DNA of 64,000 nucleotides from Aldehydirespirator sp965205155 (GTDB lineage: Bacteria; Actinomycetota; Acidimicrobiia; Acidimicrobiales; Aldehydirespiratoraceae). Every line of letters starts with the position of its first letter. Within the stretch, counting starts at the first letter, position 1. The notes below the pieces were generated by a model that saw only the letters and a program-made list of their open reading frames with translations, was not told the origin of the DNA and made no database searches. The position numbers and the translations under genes are program-made. The stretch spans positions 1,054,001 to 1,118,000 of the forward strand of contig OZ242033.1 in assembly GCA_965205155.1 (NCBI GenBank), in the 5' to 3' direction. Positions 57,536 through 64,000 of this stretch are shown here, one piece after another.

Positions 57536-60465
57536 CCATCGACGTCACCTTCGAACTCAACGGCGCCCCGGTCACGGCGGCCGTCGAGCCCCACCACACG
57601 CTGCGGGAGACGCTGAGAAGCCTGGGCATGTTCTCCGTTCACTACGGCTCCGACAGCGGCGAGACCGGCGCGGCCGCGATCCTCTACGACGGCCGGCTCG
57701 CCTCCAGCGACGTGATCCTGGCCGCGTCCGCAGGCGGCCACCGGGTCACCACCGTCGAGTCGCTCAACGTCTCGCCGGAACTGCATCCGGTCCAGACCGC
57801 CTTCGTGGCGGTGGGCGCCTTCCAGTCGGGCTACTCCGCGGGAGCGATGATCCTGGGCACGCTGGCGCTGCTGGAGGAGAACCCCGACCCCTCCGAGGCT
57901 GAGATCCGGGACATGCTCTCGGGCATCCTCGACCGCGAGACCGCCTACGTGAAGCCGGTCGAGGCCGTCAAGCGGGCCGCGGCCGTCCTGCGGGGCGAGG
58001 AGACCGAGCCGTTCGCGCCGCTGGTGCTCGAGCCGCTCACCGATGGCTACCGCCCCGCACCCGCCGGCGTCGACGGCGAGGCCCCCGAGGCACCCCACTC
58101 CGTGCCCCGCCTGGTGCCGTCCCGCGAGGTGCCGGACATGGCGGTGGTGGGCAAGCCGGAGGTCAAGGTCGACGCGGTGCGTCTGGCCAAGGGCAACCCC
58201 GCCTTCACCGACGACATCGAGCCCCGGGGAATGCTGTTCGCCAAGGTTCTGCGCAGTCCCCACGCCCACGCCCGGATCCTGAGCATCGACGACTCCGAGG
58301 CTCGAGCGGTCGAGGGTGTGCACGCGGTGCTGCACTACGGCAACACCCCCCGGGTGAAGTACGCCTCCGGCGGGCAGAGCTGGCCCAACCCCCACCCCTA
58401 CGATCAGGTCAGCTTCGACGACCGGGTCCGGCATGTGGGCGACCGGGTGGCCGCGGTGGCCGCCGAGACCATCGAGGCCGCCGAGGAGGCGGTGCGGCTG
58501 ATCGAGGTCGAATACGAGGTCCTTCCTGCCGTGTTCGACGAGCGCTTCGCCATGGACCCCGAGGCCCCCAAGGTCCACGACGAGGACGACACCACCCACA
58601 TCTGCGATCCCGAGCGCAACCTCGTGCACCACATGGCGGCCCAACGGGGCGACGTCGACGGCAATCTCGCCACCGCGGCCCACGTCTTCGAGCAGACATT
58701 CCGGGTGCATCAGGTCCAGCAGTGCCCCATCGAGCCCCACATCTCGATGGCCTGGCTCGACTCCGACGAGCGCATGGTGGTGCGCACCGCCACCCAGGTG
58801 CCGTTCCACACCCGCCGGATGCTGGCCCCCCTCATCGACATGGAGATAAAGGACATCCGGGTGATCAAGCCCCGCATCGGCGGCGGCTTCGGGGCCAAAC
58901 AGGAGATGCTGATCGAGGACATCGTGGCCCACCTCGCCATCGCCACCCGGCGCCCGGTGCGGCTCGAGCTGGACCGGGCCGAGGAGTTCTACGCCAGCCG
59001 CACCCGCCATCCCCAGACCATCACCTTCCGTACCGCGGTCGACGACGACGGCAAGCTGCTGGCCCAGGACATGCGCCTCATCGGCAACACCGGCCCCTAC
59101 GGCACCCACGGCTTCACCGTGCAGATCGTGTCGGGGCTGCGCGGCCTCACCTCCTACAACGCCGCGTCCAAGCGTTTCGACTGCCATGTCGTCTACACCA
59201 ACATCCCGGTGCCGGGCGCCTACCGGGGCTACGGCGCCCCCCAGGCCGAGTTCGCGCTCGAGGCCCACATGGAGGACATCGCCCGGGCCCTCGACCTCGA
59301 CCCCATCGAGTTCAAGCGGCGCAACTGGGTGAAGGTGGGCGACGAGATGGACATCGCCCCCCATCTGGGTGAGCGGGCCGTGGAGGAGGAGGAGCTCGAC
59401 GAGTACCCGAAGATCATGTCGTCGGGCATCGAGGAGTGCGTGGCCCAGGGGCGGCGCGAGATCGGCTGGCACCGCCGGGACGACGGGTCCTGGAAGGCTC
59501 CGGCCGACCGTCCCAACATCCGGCGAGGTTTGGGCTTCGCCTTCTGCATGCACGGCACGGCCATACCGTTCTTGGACATGGGCGGCTGCTCCATCAAGCT
59601 CAACGACGACGGCTCGTTCAACATGCTCATCGGGGCCACCGACCTCGGCACCGGCGCCGACACCGTGATCGGCCAGATCGCAGCCGAGGTGCTCGGCGTG
59701 CCCCTCGACGACATCAAGGTGTACTCGAGCGACACCGACATGACCCCGTTCGACACCGGGGCCTACGCTTCGTCGACCACCTACATCTCGGGAACGGCCG
59801 CGCTGCGGGCCGCGGAGGCGGTCCGGGAGCGGCTCAAGGCGCGGGCCGCGATGCTGCTGGAGGTGGACGAGCCCTGCACCATCGAGCTTCGCGACCGCCG
59901 GGCCTACGCAGCCGACGGCCGCTCGGTCACGCTGGAGGAGATCGCGCTCGACTCGCTGCACTGGCAGGAGCAGGAGCAGATCATGGGCACCGCCTCGCAC
60001 GTCTCGCCGGACTGCCCGCCCCCGTTCGCGGCCCAGTTCGCCGAAGTCGAGGTGGATGTCGACACCGGCCAGGTCACGGTGACCAAGCTGGTGATGGCGG
60101 TGGACTGCGGGGTGGCCATCAACCCCGTCACGGCCAGCGGCCAGGTCGAGGGAGGCATGATCCAGGCCCTCGGCTACGCCCACTGCGAGGAGATCGTGCT
60201 CGACGGCGACGGGCGCATGGTCAACCCGTCGTTCGGCCCTTACAAGATCTACCGGGCCGACGAGATGCCCGACACCGTCGTGTACCTGGTGCAGACCATG
60301 GAGGACAGCGGCCCGTTCGGAGCCAAGGCGGTGGCCGAGATTCCCAAGGACGGCGTGGCCCCGGCCGTGCGCAACGCCATCCTCGACGCCACCGGGGCGG
60401 CCATCAACGATCTGCCCTTCACCCCGGAGCGAGTCTGGGCCGCACTGCAAGCCGCCGGAACGTAA
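57532..60465 (+). CDS. Molybdopterin hydroxylase large subunit fused to a cysteine-free ferredoxin-type domain
   Basis: 977 residues. Residues 1 to about 155 align with the two-cluster [2Fe-2S] subunit of xanthine dehydrogenase/CoxS proteins, but every cluster cysteine is replaced: S40, T45, A48 and S59 for the plant-type cluster; S99, S102, D134 and E136 for the second. Surrounding residues are well kept (VHYGSDSGETGAAAILYDG, HPVQTAFVAVGAFQSGYSAG). From about 200 on it is a normal large subunit: IGGGFGAKQE near 449, GAYRGYGAPQ near 563, DCGVAINPVTA, and the catalytic-type Glu near 936 in GAKAVAEIPK. No CODH motif. Mo hydroxylation may work, but the usual electron path to FAD is missing. Confidence 0.88.
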   Translation: MTIDVTFELNGAPVTAAVEPHHTLRETLRSLGMFSVHYGSDSGETGAAAILYDGRLASSDVILAASAGGHRVTTVESLNVSPELHPVQTAFVAVGAFQSGYSAGAMILGTLALLEENPDPSEAEIRDMLSGILDRETAYVKPVEAVKRAAAVLRGEETEPFAPLVLEPLTDGYRPAPAGVDGEAPEAPHSVPRLVPSREVPDMAVVGKPEVKVDAVRLAKGNPAFTDDIEPRGMLFAKVLRSPHAHARILSIDDSEARAVEGVHAVLHYGNTPRVKYASGGQSWPNPHPYDQVSFDDRVRHVGDRVAAVAAETIEAAEEAVRLIEVEYEVLPAVFDERFAMDPEAPKVHDEDDTTHICDPERNLVHHMAAQRGDVDGNLATAAHVFEQTFRVHQVQQCPIEPHISMAWLDSDERMVVRTATQVPFHTRRMLAPLIDMEIKDIRVIKPRIGGGFGAKQEMLIEDIVAHLAIATRRPVRLELDRAEEFYASRTRHPQTITFRTAVDDDGKLLAQDMRLIGNTGPYGTHGFTVQIVSGLRGLTSYNAASKRFDCHVVYTNIPVPGAYRGYGAPQAEFALEAHMEDIARALDLDPIEFKRRNWVKVGDEMDIAPHLGERAVEEEELDEYPKIMSSGIEECVAQGRREIGWHRRDDGSWKAPADRPNIRRGLGFAFCMHGTAIPFLDMGGCSIKLNDDGSFNMLIGATDLGTGADTVIGQIAAEVLGVPLDDIKVYSSDTDMTPFDTGAYASSTTYISGTAALRAAEAVRERLKARAAMLLEVDEPCTIELRDRRAYAADGRSVTLEEIALDSLHWQEQEQIMGTASHVSPDCPPPFAAQFAEVEVDVDTGQVTVTKLVMAVDCGVAINPVTASGQVEGGMIQALGYAHCEEIVLDGDGRMVNPSFGPYKIYRADEMPDTVVYLVQTMEDSGPFGAKAVAEIPKDGVAPAVRNAILDATGAAINDLPFTPERVWAALQAAGT

Positions 60466-60469
60466 GAGC

Positions 60470-60745
60470 GAGCGCCCCCGATTTCGATCGTCTGCAGGGC
60501 GCTGTGACGAGCGATAGCGGCGCAGTCGCGATCGACATGAAGAACCTTGGTTCCCGTTCGGGTGGCGATGGCGGCGATCAGGCAGTCGATCAGCGAGTGG
60601 GGCGTCTCGCCGTGGCGGCGGCAGGCGAAATAGATCGATGCGGCGATGTCTCAAAGTCGGATGGCATCGTCTCCAGGAACGCGGCCCTGGCCAGTAGGCG
60701 TTGCAGGTCTCTGTCGTCTAGTGGCGCGGCGGGCGCGTAGGCTCA
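60470..60745 (-). pseudogene. VapC PIN-domain toxin remnant
   Basis: On the minus strand two frames together give a PIN-domain C-terminal half: DDRDLQRLLARAAFLETMPSD, then after a frameshift near 60655, DIAASIYFACRRHGETPHS, LIDCLIAAIATRTGTKVLHVD and RDCAAIARHSALQTIEIG. Both PIN acidic residues of this half (IDCLIA and VDRD) are kept. The N-terminal half and a start are missing (in-frame TGA just upstream), and no antitoxin is seen. Bases 60746-60845 show nothing else. Confidence 0.6.
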
Positions 60746-60845
60746 CCTGCGTGGAATACCCGAGGCGGTCGGGAGTGCGGGAGCTGGAGCCCTACCGGAT
60801 CACACAGGCACCCCGCAACGGGCTGTGTTCGCAAGCATCGGACCG

Positions 60846-61301
60846 ATGATGGACGCTACGACACGCACGGCGCGGACCGTGGCCGACCTTCAGTCGCAGC
60901 AGAACGACCTCCGGGAGCGGTACCGCCGCCACGCTTCGCTGTTGTTCGCTGCTGCGCTAGTAGCGGTCGGGTTCATCCTCGGCGGTGGCGAGTCTGGGGC
61001 GCTCACCACCTTGGAAAGGTCGCTGCTGGTGGGGTTGGTGGCCGGGGGTGCGCTGCCGACGATGTTCGCTTGGATGCCGTGTCGCAACGACGACATCTAC
61101 GTCCTTGACTGGCGTATCGTCGATGCCTCTGGCGACTACCCCTGCGGTCACCGATATCGCGGCGAGATGATTGAGGAGATGGAGGTGGACGCCCTCCGAG
61201 TGCTGACCCGCCGCAACGTCCGCACCGCCGTCGTGCTGACGGTAGCGCACCTGGTACAGCCGGTGCTGCTGGTGGTGCTCGTAGCGCTCCGCGTGCTATG
61301 A
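60846..61301 (+). CDS. Small membrane protein with N-terminal coiled coil, unknown
   Basis: 151 residues from ATG 60846. An amphipathic helix (ARTVADLQSQQNDLRERYRRHA) precedes two hydrophobic segments (LLFAAALVAVGFILGG and LLVGLVAGGALPTMFAW), an acidic central part (DDIYVLDWRIVDASGDYPCGHRYRGEMIEEMEVDAL) and a C-terminal hydrophobic helix. No family recognised; the layout recalls small membrane effectors near defence genes, which is speculation. Confidence 0.5.
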   Translation: MMDATTRTARTVADLQSQQNDLRERYRRHASLLFAAALVAVGFILGGGESGALTTLERSLLVGLVAGGALPTMFAWMPCRNDDIYVLDWRIVDASGDYPCGHRYRGEMIEEMEVDALRVLTRRNVRTAVVLTVAHLVQPVLLVVLVALRVL

Positions 61302-61658
61302 GGGCGAGCGCGGCCCGTTGCTTGCTGCCGTCGTTCACTGGCCCGTGTTCAGGCAGACGGTCTGTAGTGGCTCGACTGCCGGATCGTGCTACTCCGTCAC
61401 GTCTGGGTGGACGGCCCTTGCCCGCGTGACGGGTTGCCCAGCGCCCTGCTCGGGCGGTCAGCCTCGCTCTAGCGCAGCGGCCGGAAGCACCGCTCTACCT
61501 TGCCCTTGCGCCTGGCGTCACCAGCCCGACACGTGGTGATCTTGGTGCTGAGTGAGCGGCGAACGGCACCGCCCATGGGTGCAGCTTGAACCGCCGTAGG
61601 CGGCCCACCCGCATCACGCGCCAATGGCCTGACGCGAATTGACACCTAGGCTGCGTCG
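61302..61658. other. Gene-free stretch
   Basis: 357 bases with no convincing coding region on either strand. Near its end TAGGCT (61647-61652) lies six bases before the next ATG and is the probable leaderless -10 of that gene; a TTGACA at 61638-61643 is too close to it to be the -35. Confidence 0.5.
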
Positions 61659-62165
61659 ATGGCAGAAGACTCGGCCAGCTCGACAATACATGTCGAAGAT
61701 CTCTCCGTCTTCGACTTGATGCGGCTCCATCGTCAGACGCTCTATGAGCTAGTCCACCGAGGAATCGTCCGCACCCTCAACCAGCCCCAAGGAGACTGGG
61801 CAGAAACTCTGGTCAAGGTCGCTTACGACGGTCAGCTTGCCGCCAAGAGCGAGAAGGGCTACGACGTGATCACTACCGATGGAACGCGCTTGCAGGTCAA
61901 GGCACGAGCCCTTGACCACCACGATGTGGGTTCCGACACGACCCCGGCCTTTCGTTCTTGGGAGTTTGATGCGATGGTGATCGTGCTGCTCGATCCAGAC
62001 GATCTCAGCGTGGGCAGGGCAGCAGAACTTCCCCTCGAAGTGGTCCACGACAACGCTCGGTACGTCAAGCACGTCAACGGCTACGTGTTGGTACCCAATC
62101 GAACTCTTATGGACGAGGGTACCGATGTGACCGAACGGCTCCGAACAGCCGCTCGCAGCCTGTAG
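61659..62165 (+). CDS. PD-(D/E)XK nuclease-like protein
   Basis: 168 residues. After an N-terminal helical part (SVFDLMRLHRQTLYELVHRGIVRTLNQPQ) comes GDWAETLVKVAYDGQLAAKSEKGYDVITTDGTRLQVKARALD, the pattern of restriction-endonuclease folds: a helix Glu, Asp in GYDV, and Q-V-K where E-x-K is common. The rest alternates strands and helices. This layout is seen in stand-alone REase-like proteins of unknown role. Lower GC and different codon use than the nuo genes suggest a transferred region. Confidence 0.6.
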   Translation: MAEDSASSTIHVEDLSVFDLMRLHRQTLYELVHRGIVRTLNQPQGDWAETLVKVAYDGQLAAKSEKGYDVITTDGTRLQVKARALDHHDVGSDTTPAFRSWEFDAMVIVLLDPDDLSVGRAAELPLEVVHDNARYVKHVNGYVLVPNRTLMDEGTDVTERLRTAARSL

Positions 62166-62488
62166 CCGAACCAGCGCACCGGGAAACCCCTGACAGGGAC
62201 GTGGACCTCCTGCCGGCTACGCTCACTCTAAGCGGGGGCCGTGACGTTATTCGGGCTGCGTGTCCGCTGGCGGCGGATCCAGAACAGTCTCGCAGGGAGG
62301 CCGCCCGCTCAGCGATCGAGGAGTGAACTCCTAGGGAGCGATTCGTAGCGAGCTGTGAGCACTAGACGAACCGCTCGGGCTTAGACCGCAGGCCATTCAG
62401 GACCGTCTTGATCAGTCGCTGTCGCCATTTGCCGGTCGGCTTGTCGGGATGTGGGTGTCGCCTCAGTGAGCCGGGTTTCGGCGGCTGA
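62166..62488. other. Stretch without a clear gene; possible displaced C-terminus of the next gene
   Basis: Mostly featureless. On the minus strand at about 62362-62490, a frame different from the large downstream gene reads SLRRHPHPDKPTGKW then RQRLIKTVLNGLRSKPERFV and stops. The basic, well-mixed composition looks coding. It continues just past the stop of the large minus-strand gene, so a frameshift in that gene (or a sequencing error near 62490-62510) could have cut off this tail. Alternatively it is chance. Confidence 0.3.
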
Positions 62489-64000
62489 CTATGGCTGCGC
62501 CGTGAGGAATTCCCGGAAGTCGAGGTCTCCGTGCTTGATGTAGTGGTCGATGATGGCGGCGCGGTTGTTGAGGGTTTCTCCGTCCGAGGCGTCGCTGGTG
62601 GCGGCTAAGACGTCTCGAACCTGGTCACGCCAGCTGAGGTGGTCCCAGTCGTTGGCGGCATCCTCCAGCATCCGGAGCGCGAATCGCGTGGCCTCTGCTG
62701 GTTTGGTGGCTGCTATTTCAGCGAGGCGGTCCATGACACTGCGACCGAACCATCGACCGCCACCGGGCCTCAACGTGACGTTCAGGCCTTTGAGCGACCA
62801 TTGGTCGTCGAACTTGGCGGATGCGAATGTGAGTGCGAATGCGTGTGCTTCATTCTTGTGCGATTCAGGCTCATCGGCGATCACGCCGAGCCGCGCATCC
62901 CAAAGATCTTGAATCCGCTGTAGCAGCTGGGTAGGTATGTCTTCTTCGGTGTTACGGAGCGCTCTTCCCAAGAACTCCATGAGGTTCCCGGCGAGTTCGT
63001 CGTCGGCACGCTCGAACCAGCGTTGCAGCAGCGAGGGTTGTAGGCGGCCACGCCAATGGAGCGCGACGAGATGCTCTCCCAGCTTGGCGTCGGCTCGTTC
63101 GTCGTTGGCGAATCCAACGGTGCCTCCGGTGGGGACTCGTTCCACCGCGGCCTCATACTCGTGTTGGAGCACGTCATAGACCGTGTCAAAGGGTGGGCAC
63201 CAGCAGATGTACGTGTCCCAGGCGGCATCGCGCAGCCTCACGTGCTCCGGGGACAAGGGGAGTACTCGAGAGATGTTGGCCAACACCCATCGCTCGTCGA
63301 TCAAGATGAGCCAGGGAAGCCACTTCCCGTAGACGGCCCGCACCGCGAGAGACGGTTCGTTGTCGGGGTCCAGATGCTCGTCGAGCACCGTTCGCACATC
63401 AGGCATCGAGTCGAATCCCTTGGACGTGTCGGCGCCCTGTGCTTCAAGTTCGCGTCGGCACCACAGCGCGTATGCCACAACGGCGTGCATCGCCTTGCCG
63501 CGGTTCGTGTTGATCGACAGTGTCAAGGGACTCATGCTGTCGCTGGCCTCGTCGTCCGGCGATGGGTGCGGATCGCGGGTGAGGCGCTCAAGGACATCCC
63601 AGACTGCTTCGCGCAGTTCGAACGGAATCCGGTTGTCGCGGTCGGCGACTCCCTCTTGGATCAACGACGCGACCTGGCCGCGGGTCCAGCTCCATCCTGC
63701 GTCGCGGTCAAAGACCGGCGTTTCGTTGCGGTGGTCGAAGGGACGCTCCAGCACCGATGCCATCAGGCTCACGGGTTGGTCCCATGGGATCGAGGCACCT
63801 GTCTTGATGGCTGTCTCGAGTCCACCGAAGAAGCTGCGAACATAGGTCGGGTCCAGTGCCTCGATCCGGCTCGCCGCAGCGGCGAAGTCGGCGGCGCGTT
63901 CTGACACAGCCTCCTGGAAGGCGCGGCCGAGGCCCTCCATGGAAGGAGCGAAGACCCGCTCGGCTCCTTCGCCGGGACGCCAGGAAGCCAAGAATTCGAT
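62489..64000 (-). CDS. Large helical protein, C-terminal part, incomplete at the window edge
   Basis: At least 503 codons; the frame is still open at base 64000, so the true start lies beyond the window. The sequence is helical throughout with Trp and charged residues (GKWLPWLILIDERWVLANISRVLPLSPEHVRLRDAAWDTYICWCPPFD), resembling HEAT/ARM-like repeats rather than an enzyme core. No catalytic motif is visible in this part. Its size and neighbours (nuclease-like gene, vapC remnant, small membrane protein) fit C-terminal regions of large defence-type proteins, but that is inference. Confidence 0.5.
   Translation of the reverse strand: MEFLASWRPGEGAERVFAPSMEGLGRAFQEAVSERAADFAAAASRIEALDPTYVRSFFGGLETAIKTGASIPWDQPVSLMASVLERPFDHRNETPVFDRDAGWSWTRGQVASLIQEGVADRDNRIPFELREAVWDVLERLTRDPHPSPDDEASDSMSPLTLSINTNRGKAMHAVVAYALWCRRELEAQGADTSKGFDSMPDVRTVLDEHLDPDNEPSLAVRAVYGKWLPWLILIDERWVLANISRVLPLSPEHVRLRDAAWDTYICWCPPFDTVYDVLQHEYEAAVERVPTGGTVGFANDERADAKLGEHLVALHWRGRLQPSLLQRWFERADDELAGNLMEFLGRALRNTEEDIPTQLLQRIQDLWDARLGVIADEPESHKNEAHAFALTFASAKFDDQWSLKGLNVTLRPGGGRWFGRSVMDRLAEIAATKPAEATRFALRMLEDAANDWDHLSWRDQVRDVLAATSDASDGETLNNRAAIIDHYIKHGDLDFREFLTAQP

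Noticed and set aside
57532..60465. Aerobic CO dehydrogenase (CoxL)
   Set aside because: Neither the form I nor the form II CoxL active-site loop is present; the loop reads GAYRGYGAPQ as in xanthine/aldehyde oxidases, and the Fe-S cysteines are missing.
57346..60654. Very long open frame on the minus strand opposite the molybdenum hydroxylase
   Set aside because: Antisense to an intact, motif-rich gene; its His/Gly/Val-rich composition is what high-GC codon bias produces on the opposite strand. Only the vapC remnant at its beginning looks real.

Overview
The window is high-GC DNA. Gene content and many apparently leaderless genes (a TANNNT -10 box 6-8 bases before the start codon) suggest an actinobacterium, most plausibly of the Acidimicrobiia type. 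That placement is inference from gene content only. No rRNA, tRNA or CRISPR array was seen.

Layout. 1-8187: the 3' part of a NADH dehydrogenase (complex I) operon, end of nuoG then nuoHIJKLMN. 8254-17101: accessory stretch with a zeta-like kinase and overlapping small partner, a YbaK deacylase, a secreted S-layer-domain metallopeptidase-like protein, LigA/LigB-like ring-cleavage genes, a PhyH dioxygenase, a CPA2 antiporter with CBS domains, a STAS protein and a small membrane protein. 17185-28192: a second, complete nuoABCDHIJKLMN operon without nuoEFG, so two different complex I enzymes are encoded. 28227-33378: a nuoN scrap, an anti-sigma-type ATPase, a MazF/ribbon-helix-helix toxin-antitoxin pair, a MidA/NDUFAF7-type methyltransferase, and a short operon headed by an internally deleted P450. 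33499-45024: a gamma-butyrobetaine/carnitine degradation operon (carnitine dehydrogenase-thioesterase, acyl-CoA dehydrogenase, ADP-forming acyl-CoA synthetase, CaiD) with a betaine-type ABC transporter. 45068-52046: creatininase-family, beta-propeller, DinB, PNPOx-like, quinone reductase, amidohydrolase, LLM oxidoreductase and RidA genes. 52222-56712: an operon of an ATP-grasp/M20-like fusion, gamma-glutamyltransferase and an N-formylglutamate amidohydrolase-like enzyme. 56807-60465: a molybdenum hydroxylase pair. 60470-64000: vapC remnant, small membrane protein, nuclease-like protein and a large partial protein, possibly the edge of a defence island.

Most unusual features. (1) The molybdenum hydroxylase carries an N-terminal ferredoxin-type domain in which all eight [2Fe-2S] cysteines are replaced although the domain and the Mo-site motifs are kept. 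(2) Operon gene junctions are repeatedly tandem-duplicated, making chains of tiny ORFs; at all six overlapping or adjacent stop/start junctions that clearly duplicated, the repeat length is the one class modulo 3 that keeps the ribosome hand-off intact. (3) A dispersed repeat of about 100-150 bp occurs five times, twice inside such junctions, and its core reads as a conserved peptide. (4) The carnitine operon uses an ADP-forming synthetase where known pathways use CaiB/CaiC.
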